A stretch of DNA of 64,000 nt. Source: Anaerococcus vaginalis (lineage in GTDB: Bacteria; Bacillota; Clostridia; Tissierellales; Peptoniphilaceae). Where the stretch lies: contig JAGZMY010000008.1 of NCBI GenBank assembly GCA_018363915.1, positions 23,803 through 87,802 on the forward strand, read 5' to 3'. Of the stretch, positions 36,548 to 45,983 are shown piece by piece; position 1 is the first letter of the stretch; each line of letters opens with the position of its first letter. Both the position numbers and the translations under genes were made by a program. The notes under the pieces were generated by a model that had not been told where the DNA came from, did not search any database, and worked only from the letters and a program-made list of their open reading frames with translations.

Positions 36548-37135
36548 ATCGAGTAGGACTAAATATAACCCTCTCACACCATCGTACGTGCCATTCGACA
36601 TACAAGTAGTTCAATGCAAATAATAATCAAAACAGCTTTAAAGTCCTCTCTTTTTGAGGATTTCTTTGTTTATATAGTACAATCCTGTTATGTTAGTTAC
36701 AACTTAATAATAGTCGCCAAACCCCTAGGACTGTTTTCCATCTACAGTGGGACATTTAATTTTCTTTTAAACTTTTATAATGAATTCTCGTGTTCCCTTG
36801 CCTTCCAACTCTCTTTTCTTTTTCAGAATCCAAATCCTAAATATTTTAGCTTTGTTGGTTTAATAACTTTGAATTTTGTTGCATTTACTTTTAATCCTAA
36901 CTTCTTTTCTATACATTTGGTTACTAAAACCATTACTCTGTTTGCCACTACACTGTTTGCTACTGTTAGTATACTTTCATCTAAACATCAAACCAACCTT
37001 AATATCATATTCCTGTTTGTCAAGTCATGTCGTTCCTCTCTTCCACATATCTCCATGTGAAATTTCAGGATCGCTATGAAATTCGTCGACAACTACGCTA
37101 TTTAGGAACTTTCACCCCAGTATTGGAACTTGCCC
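36548..37135 (-). mobile_element. Group II intron remnant, copy 1 (3' end with domain V)
   Basis: On the minus strand the stretch ends with a recognisable intron domain V (about 36577-36612: GAACTACTTGTATG, a CGAA tetraloop, CACGTACGATGGTG) followed by GTGAGAGG and a domain VI-like end CCTACTCGAT at 36548. Upstream lie broken pieces of its reverse transcriptase/maturase, for example TKCIEKKLGLKVNATKFKVI and KPTKLKYLGF, in interrupted frames with stops. The catalytic YADD part is lost or degraded. A directly repeated relative lies at 45640-45945. Confidence 0.75.
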
Positions 37136-37182
37136 GTTATACAAAAAATTTTGATACTAATAATTTAGTTAATATCAGAATT

Positions 37183-37722
37183 TTAAATACCATTATATTT
37201 TAAAAAAACAATTAATACTAAACTTATAAAAATAGCACTAATAAAAGCTATCCAAAAAATAAATTTATCTACTTTAAACTTAGATTTAAATTTTTTTAAA
37301 GCTAAATTATATATTTCCACGCCCAATACACCACCTAATGTATTATTAATTATATCAGTTATATCAAATACTCCAATTGACAATGCGTACTGTAAAAACT
37401 CTATAGCTAAACTAAAGAAAAATACAAAAAGAATACTTTTTAAATTGTTTTTACGAAATAAAATAGATCTAATCATAATTCCCAAAGGTAAAAAAATGAG
37501 TATATTTGATACCATCTCATCAAAAATAACTTTAATATTAACTGTATTGTCATAATAAAATGGTAGTAAATTTATTTGTCGCTCAATCAATAAATTATTG
37601 ATTGAAAATGTCATTTTAAATACTACAATAAAGATTAACCAAATTATATAGTATACAGTTAGCACTTTCATCCCAACTGAAATATATTGATTTTTCAATT
37701 TCATAATTAATTCCCCCTTCAA
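37183..37722 (-). CDS. VanZ-like membrane protein
   Basis: The 179-residue protein has about four to five membrane helices and the VanZ landmarks NLLPFYYD, SNILIFLPLGIMIRSI, EFLQYALSIGVFDITDIINNTLGGVLGVEIY. VanZ-like proteins accompany resistance to glycopeptides or lantibiotics, but most members have no proven activity. It is the last gene of the ABC cassette, with start 10 bases after the previous stop (GGGGGAA region upstream). Function here may be cell-envelope protection; inferred. Confidence 0.82.
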   Translation of the reverse strand: MKGELIMKLKNQYISVGMKVLTVYYIIWLIFIVVFKMTFSINNLLIERQINLLPFYYDNTVNIKVIFDEMVSNILIFLPLGIMIRSILFRKNNLKSILFVFFFSLAIEFLQYALSIGVFDITDIINNTLGGVLGVEIYNLALKKFKSKFKVDKFIFWIAFISAIFISLVLIVFLKYNGI

Positions 37723-37732
37723 TCTATTAAAG

Positions 37733-39508
37733 TCACTTAAATTCCTTATTATACATTAACTTATATCTATTACAGTTTTCAATTAAATCATCGTGACTCC
37801 CATCACCTACTATTTTTCCATTATCCATCACAATAATTCTATCAGAATTCATCGCACATCTTATCCTATGGGTGATATATATAATAATCTTATCATTCAA
37901 ATTATTTAAAATATTATCAAATATGATTTTTTCAGAAATTATGTCTAATGACGAGCTTGGCTCATCAAATAACAATAGACTTGATTTTCTATACATAGTT
38001 CGTGCTATTGCAATTTTTTGCCATTGTCCGCCTGAAAGTTCCTGCCCATTTTCAAACCAATTACCTACTACTTTATTAATATTATATTTACCATCATTTT
38101 TTAAAAATTTTGCATCAGCACTATTTAATGCTGTTAGAATCGAAAAGTCGTCTTCATTTCTATCAATTTGCCCTAATATAATATTCTCTTTTATTGTCCC
38201 CTCATATTTCAAATAATCTTGAAATAATGAACTAATCTGTGTTCTATAAGATTCTATTTCAATATCATCAAATTTCATCCCATTAATCAAAAACACACCT
38301 GAATCTGGACTATACAATCCAGCTAAAATTTTTAGAAGTGTACTTTTTCCTGAACCATTTTCCCCAATTATTGCAATGGATTCTCCTTTTTTTATCTTTA
38401 AAGAAATGTCTTGCAGAGCTAAACTATTATCATCATAAGAAAAGTTTATATTAGATAACGATATTACATTGATGTCTTTTATTGATCTTAGTATAGTTTT
38501 TGTCTCTTCTTTTAAATCGTCAGTTTTAAATTCAAGAAACTCTTTAAGTAAATTTATATATAAATTTGAATTAATAATATTGTATACACTGGTTCCTGTT
38601 TCATTAAGAGAACCTTGAAATATAACAATTGTGCTTATGTACACCATAGCAGTTCCAATTAAAAATTCTCCATTATACGTTTTAAATGCAAGTTCTTTAA
38701 AAATATATAAATTAATAAGAACTTGAAAAAAATTTATAACAATTATTAATAAAGCTTTCAATTTTTCAATGCTATTATTTTGATTAATAATAGTATCTGT
38801 AATTTCTTTATACTTACTAATAAAATAATTTTTTAACCTAAAAGTTTTTATCTCCTTAAAAGCAATATCGTGAGTTAATAAAAAAGAATAATACCAACTT
38901 TTCCTCTCTAAAGTACTTCTTCTATTTCTTATATTAAATTCTAATTTACCTATTCTTATTTCTCCAAACACTGATATTATGGTAACTGCAAACAAAAGAA
39001 TAACCAAAAAATAATTCCATTTAATTAATACATACATAGCTATAATAGTTTGCGTTAAATTAAAAATCAAATTAATAACTGACATCAATATTTCATATGG
39101 CTTTAATGTAGCATCTTGCTCTATTCTGTTCAAAATATCGTAAGTTTTATTATCTTCAAGTTTTTTTAAAGGCAAATCAGCACATTTTCCCATTACTTTC
39201 CTCATAGAAGAATAAGTAACTTCATTACTTAACCTTTGTAAATAGTAGTTTTTAATATTATCTACTATTACAGATATAAATTGTAAAGATAAATATATAA
39301 GTATAAGTATTATAATATTATCAAATCTAGTGGAATGAATTTGAATTATATTAATTATTGTTTGTCCTAATTTAAGAACTAAAAACGGAAAAACACCACT
39401 TACAATTGACAATATTATAGTAATCGCAAAAGAATTTTTATCTACTTCATAAATCATCTTGAATGCTATTTTTATACATTCAAGATGATTTATTTTATCC
39501 TTACCCAT
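37733..39508 (-). CDS. ABC exporter half-transporter, fused membrane and ATPase domains
   Basis: The 591-residue protein carries a six-helix membrane domain (about 25-310) and an ATPase domain (about 345-580) with GENGSGKST (Walker A), QELSGGQWQKIAIAR (signature), LLLFDEPSSSLD (Walker B) and THRIRCAM (switch His). It probably works as a homodimer exporting a peptide or lipid-like compound. No peptidase domain is present, so it is not a leader-cleaving bacteriocin exporter. It lies between an ABC permease and VanZ in a cassette that has its own two-component system. Confidence 0.85.
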   Translation of the reverse strand: MGKDKINHLECIKIAFKMIYEVDKNSFAITIILSIVSGVFPFLVLKLGQTIINIIQIHSTRFDNIIILILIYLSLQFISVIVDNIKNYYLQRLSNEVTYSSMRKVMGKCADLPLKKLEDNKTYDILNRIEQDATLKPYEILMSVINLIFNLTQTIIAMYVLIKWNYFLVILLFAVTIISVFGEIRIGKLEFNIRNRRSTLERKSWYYSFLLTHDIAFKEIKTFRLKNYFISKYKEITDTIINQNNSIEKLKALLIIVINFFQVLINLYIFKELAFKTYNGEFLIGTAMVYISTIVIFQGSLNETGTSVYNIINSNLYINLLKEFLEFKTDDLKEETKTILRSIKDINVISLSNINFSYDDNSLALQDISLKIKKGESIAIIGENGSGKSTLLKILAGLYSPDSGVFLINGMKFDDIEIESYRTQISSLFQDYLKYEGTIKENIILGQIDRNEDDFSILTALNSADAKFLKNDGKYNINKVVGNWFENGQELSGGQWQKIAIARTMYRKSSLLLFDEPSSSLDIISEKIIFDNILNNLNDKIIIYITHRIRCAMNSDRIIVMDNGKIVGDGSHDDLIENCNRYKLMYNKEFK

Positions 39509-39538
39509 ATATTTATCCTCTACTTCCCATTAAAATAT

Positions 39539-40768
39539 TTATTGCTCTATTTTGTTATATGATTTTATACTTAGCAATAAATACAGAGCAATATTAATTA
39601 AAGCCATTATTACTAGAAACTTTGGAATCCATAAAATTTTACCTGGCAACTTAACAAATTCAAATTTTTGATACTGTTCAATTAAGCTATTTTCTGCAGT
39701 ACCTAATCCCAAAGACGGCAAAAAATAAAATATTGATTTAAACAATTTTTTTCCATACAATAATGATGGAATAAAAAATAAAACACTCGATATGGCTGAT
39801 GAAACCATAGAAACTTTTGAATTTATAGCGACAAATATTGACATCATTGAACTTGCAATAGTAAATAATATACTTAACAAAAATACACTTAATATAACTT
39901 TACCTATAGTTAAATTAGATATTGACAGTTGATTAAATAGTAACATTTGAAAAGATGAATCTAAACCATTAGTATAAAGATATTTAATAGTTCCATAATA
40001 AATAGATATATTTAATATCAAATAAAGCGATATAATACTTGCTAAGGCAAGTATCTTGCTGCAAATATATTTATTTCTTCCATTTCTAGTTGTTCTAAAA
40101 ATTGAATCTAGGTAATTTTCTTTATCTTCAACAATGCATTGTGATGAAATCAATATACAAATTAGTGATAATACCGTTATAAAAATATTTACGAAAAATA
40201 GTATATCTTCACTAAAATATCCTCCATAATAAAATGGTTTATTTACCTCTTTATATTTTTCTAGAGCAAATTCTGTTATCTTGTCATTGTCATATTTCTG
40301 TTTTATGTCCCTTTCCAATGCATCATAACAACTTTGATAAAAATTTAAATCTTTTTCTGTATCAAGTTCGTTTACATCAAGTAAACTTCCAGATGTTGTA
40401 ATTGTATATGGGTATGTTATTACTCTTAATATAGGATCAAATTTCGATATATTTTTTTTAGCATCCTCTGATAAGTTTTCTCTACTGTTTACATTTTCAT
40501 TATTTAATATTTCTTTATAAGATTTTACTACTTTAGTTATTTTTTCTTCTGTCAAATAACCTTCAGAGGCTTTATTATCCTCATTAAAATGATCTATAGC
40601 CTCTTTTCCAAAATAGGTAATTGTATCACCAGAACTTATATCATCATATTGTACACTTCTATAAGTAATAAATGATATCAAAAAAGTAAAAAATAAACCC
40701 ACGACCAAAAAAACTCTTACTGATTTTTTAGATAAAAATCTTTTTAGTTCCTGTAAATATATGTTCAT
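39539..40768 (-). CDS. ABC permease, lantibiotic-immunity-like
   Basis: The 409-residue protein has one helix at the N-terminus (MNIYLQELKRFLSKKSVRVFL then a membrane segment), a long extracytoplasmic loop (about 40-195) and five further helices. The same plan and start are found in the permease at 41194-42468 (MKIYLNEIKRILSIRSNQII), so they are paralogues that probably form a heterodimer with the ATPase encoded at 42470. GGGGAGG precedes the ATG. Such pairs export or expel antimicrobial peptides. Extracellular loop size suits binding of an external peptide, an inference. Confidence 0.78.
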   Translation of the reverse strand: MNIYLQELKRFLSKKSVRVFLVVGLFFTFLISFITYRSVQYDDISSGDTITYFGKEAIDHFNEDNKASEGYLTEEKITKVVKSYKEILNNENVNSRENLSEDAKKNISKFDPILRVITYPYTITTSGSLLDVNELDTEKDLNFYQSCYDALERDIKQKYDNDKITEFALEKYKEVNKPFYYGGYFSEDILFFVNIFITVLSLICILISSQCIVEDKENYLDSIFRTTRNGRNKYICSKILALASIISLYLILNISIYYGTIKYLYTNGLDSSFQMLLFNQLSISNLTIGKVILSVFLLSILFTIASSMMSIFVAINSKVSMVSSAISSVLFFIPSLLYGKKLFKSIFYFLPSLGLGTAENSLIEQYQKFEFVKLPGKILWIPKFLVIMALINIALYLLLSIKSYNKIEQ

Positions 40769-40889
40769 AATCTATACCTCCCCTACAGCTTTGACAAAGC
40801 AAACTAGTCTTATTATTTATAATTAATATAGAAGCCCACAAAATATAGACTAAAATTTCTATATAGTGTGAGCCTCTATGATTCATCAT
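40728..40889 (-). CDS. Possible small hydrophobic ORF
   Basis: A 53-codon frame begins MMNHRGSHYIEILVYILWAS with a central hydrophobic helix, a Cys-x-x-Cys-x-Gly-Gly stretch, and runs past the start of the permease gene. There is no ribosome binding site ahead, so it may be a chance frame. It lies in an otherwise empty 170-base gap inside the cassette. Confidence 0.2.
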   Translation of the reverse strand: MMNHRGSHYIEILVYILWASILIINNKTSLLCQSCRGGIDYEHIFTGTKKIFI

Positions 40890-40937
40890 TAATATGATGC
40901 TCTAAGAGTTTTTAAAGCGCGAACTCTGTTACCAGTT

Positions 40938-41228
40938 CTATATTCTCCTTATTTTATTTTTTTCATCCCACGATAAAATTGGATCATAATAATCTTTTAA
41001 AATCATTCTTTCTTCATAAGATTGTGGTCTTGTATATATGCTTTCATGTGGTCCATAATCTATGGAAGATGTTAATATGTTTATATTCTTAGGCAACCAA
41101 TCGCATTCATTTAAATAAACTTGTATCTTATCATACTTATCCTCATAATCAGGTCCTTCGATTACCATGTTTAAGGTAATGTTTTCTTTATTATTATATT
41201 TTTCTGCTTCTAGGGTTATTAAGTCCAT
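40938..41228 (-). CDS. Hypothetical 96-residue acidic protein inside ABC cassette
   Basis: I use the ATG behind GGAGGT (MDLITLEAEKYNNKENITLN), which overlaps the 3' end of the permease gene by 35 bases, in place of a start four codons upstream. The protein is hydrophilic, acidic and rich in Tyr/Pro (NILTSSIDYGPHESIYTRPQSYEERM) with no signal peptide or membrane helix. I recognise no family. Its position between two ABC permease genes and its overlap with the first suggest a cassette-specific cytoplasmic accessory factor. About 170 bases without a sure gene follow it. Confidence 0.65.
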   Translation of the reverse strand: MDLITLEAEKYNNKENITLNMVIEGPDYEDKYDKIQVYLNECDWLPKNINILTSSIDYGPHESIYTRPQSYEERMILKDYYDPILSWDEKNKIRRI

Positions 41229-42468
41229 AATTACCTCCAATTTTTGAATACATCATTACTACTAAACTTGGTAAAATAATAATATATATTACAGCTGATA
41301 TCATTATAAGACTTGATGAACTCATCCAATTTCCAAAAACATTTACAAAATTAAAATCAGCTATTTGATTTTGTAATGAATTGAGTAGTCCTACTCCTGA
41401 AGATGGAAAAATATAGTTTATAGCACTAATCATACCAATAGGAGAAATTATTGTTGGAAATACTGCTAATAAAATTGATTTCATTATGGATTCAACTTTT
41501 CTTTTACTTAATACAGAAATAATTAGTGTAGCAAGAATGGTTGAAATCAATATGATACTATTACAAATAAGCATATATTTATTAAACTGTCCAAAGTTCC
41601 AATTATGCAAACTTAAAGCACTAAACATCATCTGAACAGAAGTCTTTTTATACTCTGTTCCAAAAGCATAGTCTAATATAGAGCCTTGTATGAAGTTTCC
41701 TAAGAGCAAAGTTAATACCGAAATCGTAAGTATTGCTAGGATTTTATAGATGGCAAACTTTCTTCTGCCATATTTAGTTGTTTTAAATATATAATCTAAA
41801 TCATTCTCACTATCTGACGAGAATATTGGAGCTGCTACTACAACCATTAAAATTATTATTATCGTATTATAAAATCCTCTATAATCATTTGCATCTGTAC
41901 TATAATATCCATAATATTCATATGGAGTTTTTATTTTACCCAGTGCTTTTTCAGATTTTTCTATAATTTGATTCTGAGCTTTATTAGGATATTCATTTTC
42001 AATTACTTTATTTAGATAACCAAATACTTTATTGTAAAAATATTTGGTATCATTGATATCCATGCTTAAAACTGGAGGAAGGTTATTACTTTGAGAATCA
42101 GTGAATACTTCATTTACTTTCTTATTTATATGTTCTATAGGCATAAGCTCCTTTGTATTAATTTCAGGTTTTAATTCAGACCTATCAGTAACATTATATT
42201 CTCTTAGTATTTCTCTATATTTTTTTGTGCCATTATAAATTAAATCTTCTGTTATCTTTCCTGAATAAGGCTCTTTAGCTTTTTTAATATATTCTATTGC
42301 TTCTTTTCCTTTTAAATTTTTTACTTGATCTCCTTCTCCATAGGTAATTTTTGTAAAATTAATTGGAGCTATGGAAAGCAATATAGCAAGTAGTAATGAA
42401 AACAATATTATAATTTGATTTGATCTTATTGATAAAATCCTCTTTATCTCATTTAAGTAAATTTTCAT
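41194..42468 (-). CDS. ABC permease, lantibiotic-immunity-like
   Basis: The 424-residue protein begins MKIYLNEIKRILSIRSNQIIILFSLLLAILL, with a large outside loop (about 40-205) and five helices in the C-terminal half (YRGFYNTIIIILMVVVAAPIF, KRKVESIMKSILLAVFPT and so on). It is paralogous to the permease at 39539-40768. The start is one base after the ATPase stop, so the two are coupled. With the ATPase it should form an ABC-2-type pump in the membrane. It resembles peptide-immunity permeases (LanE/LanG-like layout), but lacks any named substrate signature. Confidence 0.8.
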   Translation of the reverse strand: MKIYLNEIKRILSIRSNQIIILFSLLLAILLSIAPINFTKITYGEGDQVKNLKGKEAIEYIKKAKEPYSGKITEDLIYNGTKKYREILREYNVTDRSELKPEINTKELMPIEHINKKVNEVFTDSQSNNLPPVLSMDINDTKYFYNKVFGYLNKVIENEYPNKAQNQIIEKSEKALGKIKTPYEYYGYYSTDANDYRGFYNTIIIILMVVVAAPIFSSDSENDLDYIFKTTKYGRRKFAIYKILAILTISVLTLLLGNFIQGSILDYAFGTEYKKTSVQMMFSALSLHNWNFGQFNKYMLICNSIILISTILATLIISVLSKRKVESIMKSILLAVFPTIISPIGMISAINYIFPSSGVGLLNSLQNQIADFNFVNVFGNWMSSSSLIMISAVIYIIILPSLVVMMYSKIGGNYGLNNPRSRKI

Positions 42469-42469
42469 T

Positions 42470-43357
42470 TTAATTCACCTTAAAACTTCTATCTTCTGGA
42501 AAGACCCATAAATAGAAGTCTTCTAGATGAGCTTTTGTTAATTTAGAATTATTTAAAACATCATCTTTATCTGATATGTATCTAATGAGTACGTTTCCAT
42601 CATCTTGTTGTTTTACATTAACAACATTCAATTGTGTTTCTTTTTCTGCATATTCTCTATTTGATATAGATGCTTCGTATACCTTATTCTTAATTTTAGA
42701 TATCAGTTCATCAGTTGTTCCAGAATATACAAATTTACCATCTTTCATAATTAAATTTGATGTTGATATATATTCAATATCAGAGACTATATGAGTCGAA
42801 AGCAAAACTATTTTATTTTTTGATATTTCCGTGATAAAATTTCTTAATTTTATTCTCTCACCAGGATCAAGTCCTGCTGTTGGTTCATCTAAAATTAATA
42901 TTTTAGGATCATTTAAAATAGCTTGACATATTCCTACTCTCCTTCTCATTCCTCCTGAAAGCTTTACTACTTTTTTGTACTTGACATCAGATAAGTTTAA
43001 TACTTCTAGGAGTTTATCAATCATTTCTTCTGTTTTGCTCTTGTCTATACCTTTTAAAGCAGCTACATATTGTAAAAATGAATTTACAGTAAACTCTGGA
43101 GCACAAATAAATTCTTGAGGTAAAAACCCTAACAAATTCCTATATTCTTCTCCTAATTTGTTGATTCTTTCCCCATTATATAAAATTTCGCCTTGACTCG
43201 GTGTACTAATTCCAGTGATCATTTTTATTAAAGTTGTTTTCCCAGCACCATTTGCACCTAAGAGTCCCCAAACACCTGGACATAACGTAGCTGATGCATT
43301 ATCAACCGCTAATTTATCTTTAAATTTCTTACTTACGTTTTTAATCTCTAATTCCAC
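42470..43357 (-). CDS. ABC transporter ATP-binding protein
   Basis: The 295-residue protein starts with GTG behind GGGAGGT. Walker A GANGAGKTT (about 35), signature KLSGGMRRRV, Walker B ILILDEPTAGLDP and switch STHIV are complete. The C-terminal extension after about residue 215 (ASISNREYAEKETQLNVVNV) is typical of bacitracin/lantibiotic-type exporter ATPases. It is the first gene of the cassette operon ATPase-permease-96 aa-permease-ABC-VanZ and is separated from the histidine kinase gene by a strong terminator. It is therefore transcribed from its own promoter, presumably activated by the response regulator encoded upstream. Confidence 0.87.
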   Translation of the reverse strand: MELEIKNVSKKFKDKLAVDNASATLCPGVWGLLGANGAGKTTLIKMITGISTPSQGEILYNGERINKLGEEYRNLLGFLPQEFICAPEFTVNSFLQYVAALKGIDKSKTEEMIDKLLEVLNLSDVKYKKVVKLSGGMRRRVGICQAILNDPKILILDEPTAGLDPGERIKLRNFITEISKNKIVLLSTHIVSDIEYISTSNLIMKDGKFVYSGTTDELISKIKNKVYEASISNREYAEKETQLNVVNVKQQDDGNVLIRYISDKDDVLNNSKLTKAHLEDFYLWVFPEDRSFKVN

Positions 43358-43533
43358 TAAACTACCTCCCTTATCTTTTATGCTTCCTTATTAAAAAGTA
43401 AAAAATACATCTTCATGTTAGTGATAAAAATTTTACTCCTCTATGATTTTATTTTAATTGATACAATAAAAAAGTGTTTTAATATTCTATTGATTAATTC
43501 TTAAGATTTCATTAATTTTTAAAAAATAAAAAA

Positions 43534-43571
43534 ACACCTTAATTATGTAGTTTTATACATAATTAAGGTGT
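43534..43571 (-). terminator. Strong terminator after the two-component genes
   Basis: A perfect 16-base stem (arms ACACCTTAATTATGTA and TACATAATTAAGGTGT) with a 6-base loop and a T-rich run on the minus strand lies 6 bases after the histidine kinase stop. Confidence 0.9.
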
Positions 43572-43576
43572 AATCC

Positions 43577-44635
43577 TCATTTATTTTTTAATCTTACAAT
43601 GACAATAACTTCATTATTAGAACTTTCTACCTCTATCTTACCCTCATGTAATTCAATAATTTCTTTTGCGATAGGTAAACCTAAGCCAGATCCCACTTTT
43701 TTTGAATTTCTTGCTAGATTTAATCTAGTAAATTTGTTAAACATATTTCTTATCTGCGCTTCTTCTAGTGTATCGGCCTTGTTAATAATTTTTAATATTA
43801 CACACTTATACGTTTGATATATTTTAACCTTTATCTCTGTATTTGCATAAGAATATAAGATTGCATTTTTTAAAATATTCTCTAAGGCTCTTTTCATTTT
43901 ATTTGGATCGACATTTACAAATATTGAGCCTTCACTTGAGATATTTATCTTATGATTATTCTCTTTCATCATAGGATAAAGCTCATCTCTTAATTGTATT
44001 AAAAAATATTCTAAATCAATTTTTTCTTTATGAATACTAAATTCACCATTATTTAATCTAGCAATTTCAAAAAATTGGTTTATAAGATCTTCTAATCCTA
44101 ATGCTGTTTCTAATAATTGTCTAATATATTTCTCTCTTTGCTTATTAGGCAAGTCTTTCATTTCATCGAGCATTGATAAATATCCAATGATAGATGTCAA
44201 AGGAGTTCTTAAGTCATGTGCTAAGTAGGTGATTAAATCATTATCTTCATTTTCTCTTTTTTTAAGCGTATATTCTATCTCTTTTTGTTTAAATTTTAAT
44301 CTATTTATGGAATCTTCTAAAGTTTTATAAGGAGTCGGGAAACTAACAACATTCTCATCCAAATCGTCTATTTTTTTGCATAAGTCAATATAATCTTTCT
44401 CTAATTTTGAAAATTCTTTTATTATAATAATTAATATCCCCAATAATAAAATAACAAAAAAAATCAGATCCAATCTATTAACAAAAAATTCGTGTATTTC
44501 ATTATTAAATCTAAAAATATTGCTATCTATTGCAAGCATACAACTCATTAGAATAAATAAAAATACCATAATTTTTATTACTATTTTTTTTAGTATATCT
44601 TTAAAATATTGATCTTTATCCAATTTTATACCCAA
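43577..44635 (-). CDS. Sensor histidine kinase, VanS/BceS-like
   Basis: The protein (352 residues from the TTG used here, or four fewer from the next TTG) has two membrane helices (about 20-40 and 55-75) with a short outside loop, then a coiled linker. HisKA holds the phosphorylated His in YLAHDLRTPLTSIIGYL. The ATP-binding domain has N-box ILKNAILYS, SKKVGSGLGLPIAKEI and a C-terminal strand pair. The short sensor loop suggests it perceives stimuli in or through the membrane or via the ABC transporter. It overlaps the response regulator gene by 20 bases. Probably senses peptide antibiotics, by analogy. Confidence 0.87.
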   Translation of the reverse strand: MGIKLDKDQYFKDILKKIVIKIMVFLFILMSCMLAIDSNIFRFNNEIHEFFVNRLDLIFFVILLLGILIIIIKEFSKLEKDYIDLCKKIDDLDENVVSFPTPYKTLEDSINRLKFKQKEIEYTLKKRENEDNDLITYLAHDLRTPLTSIIGYLSMLDEMKDLPNKQREKYIRQLLETALGLEDLINQFFEIARLNNGEFSIHKEKIDLEYFLIQLRDELYPMMKENNHKINISSEGSIFVNVDPNKMKRALENILKNAILYSYANTEIKVKIYQTYKCVILKIINKADTLEEAQIRNMFNKFTRLNLARNSKKVGSGLGLPIAKEIIELHEGKIEVESSNNEVIVIVRLKNK

Positions 44636-45299
44636 CTCCCCATACAGTTGTTATTATATTGTTTTGCACTCCTAACTTTTCCCTAATATGTCTAATATGA
44701 ACTGAAACCGTATTGTTTTTTATATAATATTCATCCGGATATATTTTATAGAATAAATCTTCGGATCCTAGTACTTCAGATTTTTTCTCTAGTAATGATT
44801 TTAAAATAATAAATTCAATAGGAGTTAAATCAATTTCCTGTCCATCAACTAAAACTTCTCTTGATTTGATATTTAAATCCACATTTTGATAAGTTAAAAT
44901 ATTTCCTGTACCTTCTTTAGTTTTTAAATTATAATTATTGTATCTTCTTAATTGAGCCTTTACTCTAGCAACTAACTCTCCAGGTAAAAATGGTTTAGTT
45001 ACATAATCATCCGCTCCAAAGGTTAAGCCCTTAATTTTACTTGACTCATCATCTTTTGATGTAAGCATAATAATTGGATAATTAAAAGACTCTCTAATCT
45101 TTTTGCATAAATAATATCCATCTTTATCAGGTAACATAATATCTAAAATCGCTAAATCAAATTCTTCTTCCTTAATATATCTAATTGCTTCCTCTGAACA
45201 TGTTGCCTTTTTTATAATATAATTTTCATTTTCTAGATATATCTCTATTAAATCTAAAATACTTTCATCATCTTCTACTACTAATACTGAGTAATTCAT
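44616..45299 (-). CDS. Response regulator, OmpR/VanR family
   Basis: The 227-residue protein has a receiver domain (residues 1-120) with acidic pair VVEDDESI, phospho-acceptor Asp in LAILDIMLPDKDGYY, LTSKDDE and the conserved Lys in YVTKPF. An OmpR winged helix (about 130-227) follows, ending VWGVGYKIG. All key residues are intact. GGAGG precedes the ATG. With the kinase it should switch on the ABC cassette at 37.2-43.4 kb. First gene of the cassette; upstream lie the second group II intron remnant and then conjugation genes. Confidence 0.92.
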   Translation of the reverse strand: MNYSVLVVEDDESILDLIEIYLENENYIIKKATCSEEAIRYIKEEEFDLAILDIMLPDKDGYYLCKKIRESFNYPIIMLTSKDDESSKIKGLTFGADDYVTKPFLPGELVARVKAQLRRYNNYNLKTKEGTGNILTYQNVDLNIKSREVLVDGQEIDLTPIEFIILKSLLEKKSEVLGSEDLFYKIYPDEYYIKNNTVSVHIRHIREKLGVQNNIITTVWGVGYKIG

Positions 45300-45983
45300 A
45301 ACTAAATTTCCTCCATTTTAAATCTATCACTTTTGTCAAAACAACTTTAAAAAAATAAAGAAATTTTTTAAGTAAAAGAATCAAGAAGAACAATACAACA
45401 TCCTTTTAATGAATTAAATCTATCTTTCTAAATTTCTTAAATCTATAATTTTTGATTTAATATACATTTCTTTCGTTGTTTATAAATGTCTACTTATAAA
45501 TAAGTATACCATTATTCTTTATCTCATTTCAATATCTATATCTACTATATTGATAATAGATTGTCTTTGCTGTCATCACATATACTATATCTTTTAAAAA
45601 GTTTTCGTCTGTTCTAGCCTTCTAATCGTCTTTTCTTTTTCAGACTTCAAATCCAAAACATTTTAGCTTGGTTGGTTTAATAACTTTGAATTTTGTTGCA
45701 TTTATTTTAATCCTAACTTCTTTTCTATACATTTGGTTACTAAAACCATTACTCTGTTTGCTACTGTTAGTATACTGTAATCTACATATCTAACCAACCT
45801 TAATATCATATTCATGTTCATCAAGTCAGGTCGTTCCTCTCTTCCACATATCTCCATGTGAAATTTCAGGATTGCTATGGAATTCGTCGACAAATACGCT
45901 GTTTAGGGACTTTCACCCCAGTATTGGAACTTACCCCATCATACAATACAGTAAGCAGACTAAAACCTGCCCCCTATAATCTT
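45300..45983. other. Gene-free interval upstream of response regulator
   Basis: Contains the RR promoter region (AT-rich), the intron remnant copy 2 and about 300 bases of featureless AT-rich DNA. No functional coding sequence recognised. Confidence 0.6.
45640..45945 (-). mobile_element. Group II intron remnant, copy 2
   Basis: Nearly the same DNA as 36838-37132 in the same orientation: both contain the maturase relic (TKCIEKKLGLK), the block CGTTCCTCTCTTCCACATAT, and TTTCACCCCAGTATTGGAAC at the end. Small deletions distinguish them. Domain V is not visible in this copy. The surrounding 45300-45983 interval has no intact gene. The two copies flank the ABC/two-component cassette as direct repeats about 8.8 kb apart. 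Confidence 0.72.

Noticed and set aside
36614..37079. Plus-strand frame of about 148 codons
   Set aside because: The opposite strand contains recognisable group II intron maturase fragments and domain V; the plus-strand frame has no ribosome site or family resemblance.
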